From contig NZ_QZCF01000005.1 of NCBI RefSeq assembly GCF_003591485.1, positions 186,001-250,000 of the forward strand: DNA of 64,000 nucleotides, written 5' to 3'. Both the position numbers and the translations under genes were made by a program. Of this stretch, positions 1 through 9,617 are shown piece after piece. Origin of the DNA: Paenibacillus sp. 1011MAR3C5 (lineage in GTDB: Bacteria; Bacillota; Bacilli; Paenibacillales; Paenibacillaceae). Each line of letters starts with the position of its first letter. Within the stretch, counting starts at the first letter, position 1. Under the pieces are notes generated by a model that was given only the letters and a program-made list of their open reading frames with translations, was not told the DNA's origin and made no database searches.

Positions 1-1
1 T

Positions 2-1663
2 GAAGCGACAAGCCTCACCGAATTGGCTAATGCGGATGTCCTGACCGCTTCCGGCGGCGGCGCTCAGCTCCAGTTGGATAAGCCGATTACCGTATCAAGT
101 GGGCGGATCGTGGCGGGCACGATTGAGATGGCGGATGGGAGCTTGCCTCTGGCCGTCAACCGGAAGGTCGGCTTTGGTTCCGTTCTCTATGTGGCATTTG
201 ATCCCTCCTTGTCGCCGCTCGCGGCTTGGCCGGGAAGTGCCACACTTTGGTCCAAGTTTTTGAAGGATTCCTTGCTCAATCCACAAGGCACAGGCGGCAG
301 CCGGGTCAGCGTGTCTTTCTACAGCGACTTGCAAAACAGCCTGAAATCGGCGATCGACCAATTCCCTTCAATTAAACCGCCGTCCTTCCCGCTATTGCTT
401 CTGATGTTCGGATTGTATGTACTGATTGTGGCGCCACTGCTGTATGGGGTGCTGGTCAAGTCGGATCGCCGGGAGTGGGCGTGGTGGCTTATCCCTTCGG
501 TCTCCGTTGTTACCGGTATTTTAGTATTTTTCATTGGAGCGGGAGACAAACGCATCACACAGGTACATAGCATTGAAGTGATTGAGATGTCGGTTGACGG
601 ACGGACTGTATTGTCGGGAGCGACAGCCATATTCAGTCCGACCGGCGGAACCGTGACCGCAGAGTTCGACGAGAAGAGGCCGCTTGGCATGTATTCGGAC
701 GATTACCGGGGCGGTTCGCTGCAACGGAACGGCAATTATCAGCTCATCGACCGTACAGACAGCGTTCAAGCTGAATGGCGTTCCGTGCCGTACTGGTCGA
801 CCCGCAAGCTGTGGATGGAGCGGATAGTTGCAAGTCCTGATGCCAACGGAGGGTTGATGACCGAGTATTTGGAGGAAAATGGTTCGATCGAGGCTAGGGT
901 GAGCAACGAGACGGGGACCGATTTGACCAACGTATCGCTGCTCATGAACGGACAGGTGAAGAGGATTGGAGATTTGAAAGCCGGGGAAAGTTCTGTGATA
1001 AGCAACTTGAGCTACAACTTGCCTCCGATTATTGGCAGCTACTATGATTACTCCGGCATGATCTTCCCGTATGGCACTACAGCGGGCAGGGATGAGTGGC
1101 AGCGGGAGCGACAGGTGATGCGTGGTTACTTTGATCATTTAAATAGCCTTCCATCGATGTCTGCACCTGTCATTGTCGGCTTCAGCAAGGATCACGAGAG
1201 CAACTATAGCGTTAACGGCAGCAAAGTGAAATCGGACAATATGAGAATGTGGGTGCAGGAGCTTCAACCGATTAATCGAATTGGAGACCGTGTAGTCGTG
1301 CCGGCCGGAGTCATCACCCCGCTTATTTCTTCAAGTACTTTGCAAGTGCTTCAAAGCTACGGCAATGGTGTGATGCAGGTAGGAACTGGTTCGGCTGAGC
1401 TGGAGTATCTGATTCCAAACGGCGAGCGGATCGCCTATGACAATCTGGATATCCAATTTGCGCAAGGGTTTGGCAATTCGGGGGTGGACTGGAGCGTTTG
1501 GCATGAAGCTACCGGCAAGTGGACTGCGATCAAAGACGATCTTGGTGCACCAAGCGAATATATAACGGAGCAAGGGTCGATTCGAATCAAGCTTGATGTT
1601 CTCAACCAGACGGAAACCGTGTTTCCTTACATTGTCCTGGAAGGAGAGGAGCTGAGTCCATGA
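2..1663 (+). CDS. Large membrane protein of an ABC/MoxR/VWA operon, 5' end outside window
   Basis: The frame is open from base 2, so the gene starts before the window and only its last 553 codons are seen. Two adjacent membrane segments lie at about bases 380-455 and 485-545, separated by a short charged loop (KSDRREWAW). About 370 residues follow, rich in Gly, Ser and beta-prone stretches, probably outside the cell. The C-terminal part has no motif I recognise. The stop overlaps the start of the ABC ATPase (ATGA), so translation is coupled and the protein is probably a partner of that transporter. I infer an envelope role; the exact function is unknown. Confidence 0.75.
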   Translation, partial: EATSLTELANADVLTASGGGAQLQLDKPITVSSGRIVAGTIEMADGSLPLAVNRKVGFGSVLYVAFDPSLSPLAAWPGSATLWSKFLKDSLLNPQGTGGSRVSVSFYSDLQNSLKSAIDQFPSIKPPSFPLLLLMFGLYVLIVAPLLYGVLVKSDRREWAWWLIPSVSVVTGILVFFIGAGDKRITQVHSIEVIEMSVDGRTVLSGATAIFSPTGGTVTAEFDEKRPLGMYSDDYRGGSLQRNGNYQLIDRTDSVQAEWRSVPYWSTRKLWMERIVASPDANGGLMTEYLEENGSIEARVSNETGTDLTNVSLLMNGQVKRIGDLKAGESSVISNLSYNLPPIIGSYYDYSGMIFPYGTTAGRDEWQRERQVMRGYFDHLNSLPSMSAPVIVGFSKDHESNYSVNGSKVKSDNMRMWVQELQPINRIGDRVVVPAGVITPLISSSTLQVLQSYGNGVMQVGTGSAELEYLIPNGERIAYDNLDIQFAQGFGNSGVDWSVWHEATGKWTAIKDDLGAPSEYITEQGSIRIKLDVLNQTETVFPYIVLEGEELSP

Positions 1664-2664
1664 ATGAAGTGCAGACAGCGGAAATGACCAGACGTAGGGG
1701 CGGCGAACAGTTCTCCCAGGAAGGGAAGCCGATGATCGAGATTCGCAGATTGACGAAGCAATTCGGCAGCTTCCAAGCGCTCAAAGGGATTGACCTGACA
1801 ATTGCCAAAGGAACCGTATTCGGGTTTGTGGGACCTAACGGAGCGGGCAAGTCGACGACGATGTCAATATTGGCTACGCTGATGGCGCCTAGCTCCGGCT
1901 ATGCTAAGGTTGACGGCTTTGATGTCATGCAGCATCCTCACGAAGTGCGGAAGAGGATTGGTTACATGCCGGATTTCTTCGGTGTCTATGATCAGTTCAA
2001 GACGGTCGAATATTTGCATTTTTACGGTGCCAGCTACGGCATTCCGAAGACGGAGCGCGAAGCGCTGATCCCTCAGTTGCTTGAGCTGGTGAATCTAAGC
2101 GATAAGCAGGACGCGTATGTCGATACGCTGTCCCGCGGCATGAAACAAAGGCTCTGCCTCGCTCGCTGCCTGGTGCATGATCCCGAGCTGCTCATTTTGG
2201 ATGAGCCGGCATCTGGTCTGGATCCGCGCGCCAGAATCGAGATGCGCGAAATATTGAAGGAATTGAAGGCGATGGGCAAGACGATTATTATATCGTCGCA
2301 TATTTTGCCGGAGCTTGCGGAGATGGTCGACGAGATCGGTGTCATCGAGCACGGGGCCATGGTTGCGGTGGGGAATGTGGCGGATATCCAGAACAGGCTT
2401 CGGGTCAAGCGCTACCTTCATGTCCGCCTGTTAGGACGTGAAGAAGAAGCGGAGCAATTTTTGCAAGAGCAGCCGTATGTCAATCAGCTGCTGCGGGTTG
2501 AGAGCGGCTGGCAGATCCATTTTGGCGGACATGATGAGGAGCAGGCAGCCTTGCTGGAATCACTAATGAATGCCGGATTCCGTATTGTATCCTTCAGCGA
2601 AGCGCAGACGAATCTGGAGGATGTGTTTCTGGAGATTACCCGGGGAGGAGGCGGTGACCAATGA
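1660..2664 (+). CDS. ABC transporter ATP-binding protein (ABC-2 type)
   Basis: This is the cytoplasmic ATPase that would drive the permease encoded just downstream. Walker A (GPNGAGKST), signature (LSRGMKQRL), Walker B (LLILDEPASGLDP) and the switch His (ISSHIL) are all present. A C-terminal extension of about 90 residues is typical of the ABC-2 drug/Nod-type group. The ATG at 1660 overlaps the upstream stop and has GGAGAGG before it. A second possible start is the ATG at 1732 (MIEIRRL), which is where the conserved domain begins. The first 24 residues are polar and atypical, so either start is possible. The substrate is unknown. Confidence 0.93.
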   Translation: MNEVQTAEMTRRRGGEQFSQEGKPMIEIRRLTKQFGSFQALKGIDLTIAKGTVFGFVGPNGAGKSTTMSILATLMAPSSGYAKVDGFDVMQHPHEVRKRIGYMPDFFGVYDQFKTVEYLHFYGASYGIPKTEREALIPQLLELVNLSDKQDAYVDTLSRGMKQRLCLARCLVHDPELLILDEPASGLDPRARIEMREILKELKAMGKTIIISSHILPELAEMVDEIGVIEHGAMVAVGNVADIQNRLRVKRYLHVRLLGREEEAEQFLQEQPYVNQLLRVESGWQIHFGGHDEEQAALLESLMNAGFRIVSFSEAQTNLEDVFLEITRGGGGDQ

Positions 2665-3584
2665 GAAGAAGCGAGATGAGAGACTGGCTTGGAAGGTTCA
2701 GTCTGATCAATCCGGTGCTGGACAAAGAATTTCGGCTGCGCATGAGATCGCCGCGGGCGATGTGGACGTTGTTTTTCTATTTGCTGGCGATCGGATTGCT
2801 AGCGTTCGCCGCCATTTATTTGACCCAGGAGCTGTCAGGGCGCGGGGGTTCCTCCTTTAATCCTGAGCAGAGCAAGGGATTGTTCTATTTCCTCACGATG
2901 GCTCAGCTTGGTCTGGTTGCGTTCATGGCACCTGGGCTTACTGCAGGTGTAATAAGCGGGGAGCGTGAGAAGCAGACGCTGAATCTCCTGCTGACGACGC
3001 AGCAAAGCTCGGCTACGATTATTATTAGCAAGCTGCTGTCCTCGCTTGGCTTTATGGTTCTAATTGTGTTCAGTACGATTCCGATTTACAGCATGGTGTT
3101 TTTGTACGGCGGCATATCGCCGAAGCAGATGGTGCTGGTCTTTCTATTTTATTTGTTCATTATGCTGGTGCTAGGCTCTTTTGGCATCTTTTTCTCTACT
3201 TTGCTGAAGCGGACGATGCTTTCGGTTATTGCCACATATGGCGTTACGCTGTTCTTGTTTGTAGGAACGGCCTTGTTGTATTTTGTCATGATGAGCGTGA
3301 CGTCGAATCACTTTTATTCACAGCCTGCGGGGGCTGCGCAAACATACAATTGGATAGGACATATTATCGCATGGAATCCGGTTGCGGCGCTTTACAGCAT
3401 ACTGGAGCCTTCGATTTCGGATGAATTGTTTATGGCCAACCGACACGGATACAGCGGTCACACCGGCAAAGGCGCGCCTATGCCGCTATGGCTGGAGTTT
3501 ATGCTGATCTATTCGGTGCTATCGGCCGCCGCATTATGGTCCGCTATTCGCAACCTGCGACCAACAGCTAGACGGCATCGCTAA
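2661..3584 (+). CDS. ABC-2 type transporter permease
   Basis: A 307-residue membrane protein with about six hydrophobic segments. It carries the loop SGEREKQTLNLLL that follows the second segment in ABC-2 permeases (known family feature). The start codon overlaps the ATPase stop (ATGA), so the two are translationally coupled and form a half-transporter pair. With the neighbouring membrane protein upstream it probably makes one complex. Substrate not deducible; the context (MoxR, DUF58, VWA proteins) suggests an envelope assembly or secretion role rather than nutrient uptake. Confidence 0.9.
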   Translation: MRRSEMRDWLGRFSLINPVLDKEFRLRMRSPRAMWTLFFYLLAIGLLAFAAIYLTQELSGRGGSSFNPEQSKGLFYFLTMAQLGLVAFMAPGLTAGVISGEREKQTLNLLLTTQQSSATIIISKLLSSLGFMVLIVFSTIPIYSMVFLYGGISPKQMVLVFLFYLFIMLVLGSFGIFFSTLLKRTMLSVIATYGVTLFLFVGTALLYFVMMSVTSNHFYSQPAGAAQTYNWIGHIIAWNPVAALYSILEPSISDELFMANRHGYSGHTGKGAPMPLWLEFMLIYSVLSAAALWSAIRNLRPTARRHR

Positions 3585-3614
3585 TCCAGTACAGGAAGGG
3601 AGGAGAGGATTCTC

Positions 3615-5411
3615 ATGGATCGGCACTCATTATTCGAGCGGTTAAAGCCTGTTCGGCGCCGTATGACGCTGTTCAGGTTGTTGCGATTGGGATTGCTCGG
3701 CTTGTTTGCCGGGAGTATTGCGGGTGCGCTCGTGCTAAGCGCTGCAAGATTGTGGCCGCTGCTTTATGCATCTATACTATCCTCTACCTTCGTGCTCGTT
3801 GGTCTAATAGCAGGCATAGGGATTGGGATCTGGAGAAGAGCATCGGATAAGGAAGCTGCCAAAGAAATGGACAAATCCGTCACGGAGGATGCTATTGTAA
3901 CAGCGCTCGACGGATTGGGCGCTTACAGGGAAGACAAGGATGAGCCTATTATTGTAACGCTCCAGCGTGAGGAAGCAACGCAGGCAGCCGCGCGATATGT
4001 CTCTGAGCTGAATAAACGATTGCCCTGGCCTTCATGGCGCTCTGTACGTCCCCTTCTGTACGGGCTCGCTGCGGTATGGGCGGTAATCGTCTTGCTGCTC
4101 CTTATTCCGAATCCGCTTTATGAGCTGGCAGAAGCTCAGGCTGAAGCTAGATCTTCTATTGCTGAGCTGGAACAGGAAGTGCAGGGGCTGGAAGAAGAAC
4201 TGGAGAAGCTGGAGCTGCCGCAGGACGCTAAGAAAGAGCTCGTGAAGTCCTTAGATGAGCTTCGCAAGGAGCTGGCGTCCAGCGGTATGAAACCAGCAGA
4301 GGCGCTGGAAAAGCTTGCTGAAGCGATGAGGGAGCTGGAGCGGGCCGCCGATGCGGCCAAGGACGCTGTACAGAGACTGGATACTGCGGCAGAAGCCATG
4401 AGCGGAGAGCCGCAATTACGGCCGTTAGGCGCAGCGCTGCAGGATCGCGATTCTGCAGCGGTACAGCAAGCGGTTGAAGATATTCGCTCCAGCTTGAAGC
4501 GGCTTGCGCCCGCAGAGCGGGAGCGGCTGGCGGACGCATTGGAGAAGCTGGCAGCACAGCTGGATCAAGGACAGGGTGCCAATGCCAGTGAGCTGGCATC
4601 GGCGTTCGTAGAGGCGGCAAAGCAGGTTCGCGGCAATGGCGGCGAAGCGTCACCGGAGAGCGGTGATGCGCTCTCCGGCTTGATGGATGAGCTCGGCCGC
4701 GAGCTATCGCAAGGGGAGCTGGAGCAGTTGGCTCGTGCGATGTCCGGGCAGCTCGGCCGCAGCGGGGACGCGATTGCCGAAGGGATGCGGAGTCAAGGAG
4801 CCGGCAGTTCCATTCCCTCGTCTTGGGGAGGCGCTGTCTCAAGCGGAACCGGGACTGACGGCGCTGTCTCAAGCGGCAGCGGAACAACCGATGGCGGATT
4901 GAACAGCGGTCAAGGAAGCGGAAGCAGTCCGGGCAGCGGAAATGGTGCTGGCAACAGTGGCAGCCAGGAGAAAGGAAGCGCAACGGATACCGGCAGCGGA
5001 GCAGGGGCGGGAAGCGGAACAGGCTCCGGTGGCAGCCAAGGAACTGGAAGTGGTACGGGGTCCGGCAGCGGAACAGGAGCAGGAAGCGGTCAGGGTACAG
5101 GAAGCGGCGCAGGTTCCGGTAGCGGCCAAGGCAGCGGGGCTGGTTTGGGGGCAGGCAGCCGGACGCTGATTACAACACCCCGTGCCATGGCAGGCACAGG
5201 CGATGTCTACGAGGATGGCGGGCCGTCAACAGGCGGACGAATCGAGCAAGGCGGCCAGTCTCCGATGATCGACGGGCTGACCCGTCCTTACGACGAGGTG
5301 TACAATGAATATGCAGCGGAAGCCAAGCAGTCGCTGGGCAGATCCGCATTGCCGGCAAGCATGCAGGATAAAGTGAAGCAATATTTTGACGAGATCCAGC
5401 CCAATCGATAG
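3615..5411 (+). CDS. Membrane protein with coiled coil and long Gly/Ser repeat region
   Basis: A 598-residue protein with good ribosome site (GGGAGGAGAGG) before the ATG. Two membrane segments lie near residues 22-72 and a third near 147-165. A Glu/Lys/Leu-rich coiled coil (about 170-260) and an Ala/Glu-rich helical region follow. Residues about 400-515 are almost only Gly and Ser with Thr, Ala and Gln (GSGTGSG-like units), then a short conserved-looking tail with Pro and Tyr ends the protein. The layout resembles DUF4175-like or large coiled-coil membrane proteins that sit beside MoxR and DUF58 genes, but I cannot name the family firmly. It probably spans the wall with the flexible tract. 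Confidence 0.85.
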   Translation: MDRHSLFERLKPVRRRMTLFRLLRLGLLGLFAGSIAGALVLSAARLWPLLYASILSSTFVLVGLIAGIGIGIWRRASDKEAAKEMDKSVTEDAIVTALDGLGAYREDKDEPIIVTLQREEATQAAARYVSELNKRLPWPSWRSVRPLLYGLAAVWAVIVLLLLIPNPLYELAEAQAEARSSIAELEQEVQGLEEELEKLELPQDAKKELVKSLDELRKELASSGMKPAEALEKLAEAMRELERAADAAKDAVQRLDTAAEAMSGEPQLRPLGAALQDRDSAAVQQAVEDIRSSLKRLAPAERERLADALEKLAAQLDQGQGANASELASAFVEAAKQVRGNGGEASPESGDALSGLMDELGRELSQGELEQLARAMSGQLGRSGDAIAEGMRSQGAGSSIPSSWGGAVSSGTGTDGAVSSGSGTTDGGLNSGQGSGSSPGSGNGAGNSGSQEKGSATDTGSGAGAGSGTGSGGSQGTGSGTGSGSGTGAGSGQGTGSGAGSGSGQGSGAGLGAGSRTLITTPRAMAGTGDVYEDGGPSTGGRIEQGGQSPMIDGLTRPYDEVYNEYAAEAKQSLGRSALPASMQDKVKQYFDEIQPNR

Positions 5412-5455
5412 CGGCAATCAACGGGAACGGATGATGGATAGAGGAGGGACTGCGT

Positions 5456-6445
5456 ATGATTGAATCGAAAGAACAGCTTCAGGAGGCAGTAGCGAAGATT
5501 GCGGCGCTTAAGCGAGAAATAGCGAAGGTCATTGTCGGCCAGGAAACGGTCGTAGAGCAATTGCTATGGAGCTTGCTGGCAGGCGGGCACGCCTTGCTGG
5601 AAGGGATACCCGGACTGGGCAAGACGATGCTTGTGCGGACGGTAGCGGATTCGGTGGCGCTATCGTATTCCCGTATTCAATTCACGCCGGATCTGATGCC
5701 ATCTGACATTACAGGGACGACTCTGATTGATTTCGGCGCGCACGGTGCGGCGTCTCAACGCTTCCAGCCGGGACCGATATTCGGCAATTTGGTGCTTGCC
5801 GATGAGATCAACCGGGCTACGCCCAAAACGCAAAGCGCTCTGCTGGAGGCGATGCAAGAAGGGACGGTTACCGCAGGCGGGACAAGCCATGAGCTGCCGA
5901 AGCCGTTTTTTGTACTGGCTACGCAAAATCCGATCGAGCAGGAGGGCACCTATCCGCTCCCTGAGGCTCAGCTTGACCGTTTCCTGCTCAAGATCGGTGT
6001 GAAATACCCGACAAGGGAGGAGCTGAAGCAGATCGTGCTGCGCACAACCGCCTTGGAATCGCCAAAGGCTCGTCCTGTAATGACGGGAGATGAATTAATC
6101 GGTCTTCAGCAGGCAGCCAAAGGACTGTTAGTCGCAGAGGATGTGCTGGATCTGGCGGTTCGAATGGTGATGATGACGCATTCGTCCGAGGACGACGCGC
6201 CAGATGAAGTGAGGCGTTATGCCAGGTTCGGGGCGGGACCGAGAGCGCTTCAGGCATTCATTTCAATCGGAAAGGTGCGCGCGTTATGCAGCGGCAGAAT
6301 GCATGTATCCTGGCAGGATTTGCGCGCAGCGGCTCTCCCGGTGCTGCGGCATCGAATCGTGTTAACGTATGAAGCGCAGGCGCTTGGTGTTACAACGGAT
6401 AGCCTGGCGGAATCGATCCTGCAGTCGATCGAGGCCAAGCGTTGA
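5456..6445 (+). CDS. MoxR-type AAA+ ATPase
   Basis: A 329-residue AAA+ chaperone-like ATPase with Walker A (GIPGLGKT), Walker B (LVLADEINRATPKTQ), sensor 1 region (ATQNPIEQEGTYPLPEAQLDRF) in shortened form here as ATQNPIEQ, and the usual C-terminal lid domain. MoxR proteins are known to act with DUF58 and von Willebrand A proteins to mature or insert cofactors into target complexes. All those partners are encoded directly downstream. The start ATG has GAGGAGGG eight bases upstream. The stop overlaps the TTG start of the next gene. Confidence 0.95.
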   Translation: MIESKEQLQEAVAKIAALKREIAKVIVGQETVVEQLLWSLLAGGHALLEGIPGLGKTMLVRTVADSVALSYSRIQFTPDLMPSDITGTTLIDFGAHGAASQRFQPGPIFGNLVLADEINRATPKTQSALLEAMQEGTVTAGGTSHELPKPFFVLATQNPIEQEGTYPLPEAQLDRFLLKIGVKYPTREELKQIVLRTTALESPKARPVMTGDELIGLQQAAKGLLVAEDVLDLAVRMVMMTHSSEDDAPDEVRRYARFGAGPRALQAFISIGKVRALCSGRMHVSWQDLRAAALPVLRHRIVLTYEAQALGVTTDSLAESILQSIEAKR

Positions 6446-7485
6446 GCCGGGAGCAATCACCCGGCCTGATGTCGGATCCTGCTGGTGCGACAGGCACTAT
6501 GAACGCTGAGGAGGCATTCAGGCTTTTATTTCCTGACCCCAGCTTACTGGCTGAAGTCGAGCGGCTGCGGCTTGCAGGCGGCAATCGGTTGAGAGGGACG
6601 ATGGCCGGCAAGCGGCGATCGGCGATGCTGGGCGGCTCGCAAGAGTTCGCCGACTATCGTCCCTATGTGCCGGGCGACGATATCAGGCGGCTGGATTGGA
6701 ATGTATATGGCCGTACAGGACGTGCCTTCATTCGCCAATATTGGGATGAACAGGAGCTGCATGCAGCCATGTACGTTGACATCACGCCTTCGATGGCGTT
6801 TTTGGGGGGAGCGGCTTGCTCGAAGCTGCAATATGCGTTGAGGCTGGCAGCGCTTGTATCCTATGCGGCATTGGCAGGCGAAGACAGAGTGGAGATTCGA
6901 TTGTTTGATCAAGGAAGCGTGATGGACAGTCTGCCGTCCATGCATGGCAGAGCTTCCTTCATGAAGCTATACCGCTTTATGGCGGTTCCGTACAACGACA
7001 GCAGAGTTTCGGATGAGGGAGGTCGGAGAGCTATAAAGACGGGCATCTCTGCAACCCGAAACGAACGAACGCCGGCTTCGGACTTATCTGTACCTTTTCG
7101 GTTGCCGGGGGCGCTGCCCAGACGCCCTGGCGTCTCCTGGCTGTTCACGGACGCGATGTTCGAGAAAGGGATTGAGGAGACGTTATTGTTGCTTGCGGCT
7201 GCCGGTCAGCGGGTGGTAGTGGTTCAGCTTCTGTCGCCGGAGGAGCTTCGTCCGGCTTTGGTCGGCGAACTTAATCTGATCGATAGCGAGCTGGTTACGG
7301 GCAAGGAGGTAGCGGTGTCGGACAAGCTGCTAAAGCAGTACCGGGAAGAGGTCGCCAACTATCGGAATAAGCTGCACAATCTATGCTCCGAGCGCGGGGC
7401 GGATTACGCATTCGTAGATACGAGCGCTCCTGTACAGAATATCATTCGCGAGCTTGTCGAGATGCAGGGCGTTCTAAATCGATAG
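6442..7485 (+). CDS. DUF58 domain protein
   Basis: A 347-residue soluble protein with the DUF58 signature: R-P-Y-x-P-G-D-D-x-R-x-L-D-W-N-V near residues 73-89, followed by a vWA-like fold with a D-I-T-P-S-M MIDAS-type motif near residue 113. DUF58 proteins pair with MoxR ATPases. I take the TTG at 6442 because it overlaps the MoxR stop (TTGA); the ATG codons at 6469 and 6499 are alternatives, since the first conserved residues come only after about residue 25. The segment of about 7010-7120 is less conserved-looking, rich in polar residues, and may be a loop. Confidence 0.9.
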   Translation: MSREQSPGLMSDPAGATGTMNAEEAFRLLFPDPSLLAEVERLRLAGGNRLRGTMAGKRRSAMLGGSQEFADYRPYVPGDDIRRLDWNVYGRTGRAFIRQYWDEQELHAAMYVDITPSMAFLGGAACSKLQYALRLAALVSYAALAGEDRVEIRLFDQGSVMDSLPSMHGRASFMKLYRFMAVPYNDSRVSDEGGRRAIKTGISATRNERTPASDLSVPFRLPGALPRRPGVSWLFTDAMFEKGIEETLLLLAAAGQRVVVVQLLSPEELRPALVGELNLIDSELVTGKEVAVSDKLLKQYREEVANYRNKLHNLCSERGADYAFVDTSAPVQNIIRELVEMQGVLNR

Positions 7486-7637
7486 ATATGGGACATGCTG
7501 TCTCCTCTTCTCAACGAGTCCTATTTGAATAGCTTAATGAATGGGCTGGCTGGTGAATTAGAGTCCCGCGAGCTATCGTCATCGCACGCAAATGGTTAGG
7601 GATGAGAGGCGAGAGAGCAATAGAAGGGGGGAGCGAA

Positions 7638-9617
7638 ATGCAATTTCTGTCAGTTGCGTCGGCATGGTTCTTCGCGTCGCTGCTCGTTATTGCAGCCATG
7701 TATCTATTAAAAAAGACGTACCGGGATACCGAAGTGGCGAGCCACTTGTTATGGCGGCGCCTGCTGCAGGAGCAGGAAGCGAACCGTCCCTGGCAGCGGC
7801 TGCTCAGCCGTTGGCTCCTTCTTCTCCAATTGCTTGCGGCATCGCTTCTTGTACTGGCCTTGATGGAACCCTTTGTACTGAAGCCCTACAGCTCCGATGA
7901 ATTAGCTGTGCTCGTCATGGATCGGTCGGTTAGCATGACGGCATTAAGCGAGGCTCTGCCTTCGGCCAATCAGAGAACAAAATTCGAGCTGGCTGTTGAC
8001 GAGGCGAAGGAATGGATTGACCGGCAGCCCGGCAATAAGCCAATCAGTGTTGTTGCCGCCGGAGCTGTCCCGGTGGAGGTTATATCCGCGGAGATCAATC
8101 GTCAGAGCTTGCATCGCGCATTGGATGAATTGACGCCTTATTACGGACGAACGGACCATACGGCAGCCCTTTCGCTAGCCGACTCCTTGCATCATGGAAA
8201 GAACGGCGGCATGACGGTCGTTTTCACCGACGGCAAGTGGCGGGATGCGGAAGAAGCAAACGGCTTGCAGCTGTTTCACCCTCTTGAAATTGTGGCAGTC
8301 GGCTCGGATTCAGCCGATGAGAATGGCTCTATCCTGCACTTTGGCATCCGGCCCGATGCCGGGAAGGCGGGTTATCATCATGCCGCGGTAACTGTGCGCA
8401 ATGAAGGAGATCGTGAGCGGGAATTCACAGTGGAGATCTATTCCGGTCATGAGGATCGATCACTGGAGCGCGCTGCGGTGCGCAAGGTCAGCATTGAACC
8501 GGGAGAATGGGGGAGCATCGAGCTATCTGGACTGGCTCCGGCAACGTACTACAAAGCTCAGCTGCTCCCAATGAACGATAGTATTCGGACAGACAATGTG
8601 GCTTACGGCTTTCCGATTGTGCAGCGAAGCAGCCAGGTACTGGTCGTCTCGACAGAAGGAAATCTGTTTCTGGAGAAAGCGCTGCTGCTTTCGGGCGTAA
8701 TCCCTGTCAAAACGAGTCCAGAATCGGTCCCGCCGAGCGGCGAACAGTCGGAAGGAATAGATTGGATCGTGATCGACGGCGCATATGAGCAGCTGCGGAA
8801 TGAAGTGTCTTGGTCGGCGCTGCTGGCTGGCAAACCGATATGGCTCATCGATCATCCGAAGGACAGCGGCGAGGGATCGGCTGTGCCGAACAGTACGATC
8901 GCAGATGCGCAGGAGCATCCGCTTACGTCTTACATCACGTTTGCAGATACGCATATTGGACGGTTGAACACACTGAATCAAGACGATGGCGACTGGGGGG
9001 AGGCTGTCCTTACGTATGGCGGTGTTCCGGCTATCCTTGCGGGACTTGTAGATGGCAAGCCGCGACTCAGGTATACGTTCAAGCTGCAAGATACGGATCT
9101 TCCGCTCCGTCCCGAATTTCCTGTTCTGGTCTTCCAATCCACGCAATGGATGAATGGCGGCTCGCAAGGCGAGCTTGGGACGGCAGCCGCTGGAGACAAG
9201 CTCGCTGCATCTCTGCATGCAGAGATCGATTATGCGGAATGGGAGACAGTGGAACGTTCGGGCGCAAGCACGGAACAGGAACAACGACAGTTGAAGGAAC
9301 GGCTATCGCTTTCGGATACAGACGGAATGATCGACGCGCCGGACATACCGGGATTGTATCGGTTACTGGAGTGGGGGAAGGATGGCAAGCTGCTCGCCAG
9401 CCGATACTTGTCGGTTATGGCGCATCCGGAAGAACTTCAGGCAACGGCCAAACTTCGATTAACGGGCATATCGCAGGATAATGGGCCCGATAGCGATTCG
9501 GGGGCGGCTGATGATCCTGCCGCCGTTCCGGATTCACTGCTGACTTGGGCGGTCGTGTTCATTCTAATCGTACTATTGGCGGAATGGGAGGTGTATCGTC
9601 GTGGGCATGCAAGCTGA
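7638..9617 (+). CDS. BatA/VWA domain membrane protein
   Basis: The 659-residue protein begins with two membrane helices of the BatA N-terminal type (MQFLSVASAWFF, then a second helix near residues 55-75). A vWA domain with the MIDAS motif D-R-S-V-S-M follows near residue 95. A long extracellular beta-rich part and one C-terminal helix (about residues 630-650) complete it. The ATG at 7638 has GGGGGGAG seven bases upstream; an ATG at 7602 in the same frame has no such site, so the shorter form is preferred. It overlaps the next gene by 17 bases. In MoxR loci such proteins are the membrane anchors of the metal-dependent adhesion module. Confidence 0.88.
   Translation: MQFLSVASAWFFASLLVIAAMYLLKKTYRDTEVASHLLWRRLLQEQEANRPWQRLLSRWLLLLQLLAASLLVLALMEPFVLKPYSSDELAVLVMDRSVSMTALSEALPSANQRTKFELAVDEAKEWIDRQPGNKPISVVAAGAVPVEVISAEINRQSLHRALDELTPYYGRTDHTAALSLADSLHHGKNGGMTVVFTDGKWRDAEEANGLQLFHPLEIVAVGSDSADENGSILHFGIRPDAGKAGYHHAAVTVRNEGDREREFTVEIYSGHEDRSLERAAVRKVSIEPGEWGSIELSGLAPATYYKAQLLPMNDSIRTDNVAYGFPIVQRSSQVLVVSTEGNLFLEKALLLSGVIPVKTSPESVPPSGEQSEGIDWIVIDGAYEQLRNEVSWSALLAGKPIWLIDHPKDSGEGSAVPNSTIADAQEHPLTSYITFADTHIGRLNTLNQDDGDWGEAVLTYGGVPAILAGLVDGKPRLRYTFKLQDTDLPLRPEFPVLVFQSTQWMNGGSQGELGTAAAGDKLAASLHAEIDYAEWETVERSGASTEQEQRQLKERLSLSDTDGMIDAPDIPGLYRLLEWGKDGKLLASRYLSVMAHPEELQATAKLRLTGISQDNGPDSDSGAADDPAAVPDSLLTWAVVFILIVLLAEWEVYRRGHAS

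Noticed and set aside
4228..4983. Long antisense open frame opposite the coiled-coil protein gene
   Set aside because: High-GC codon bias opens all frames there; the product is Arg/Pro/His-rich with no motif, and it has no ribosome site.
4800..5170. Possible CRISPR or DNA satellite array
   Set aside because: Repeat units are codon-level Gly/Ser patterns without constant spacers; they lie in frame in a gene.
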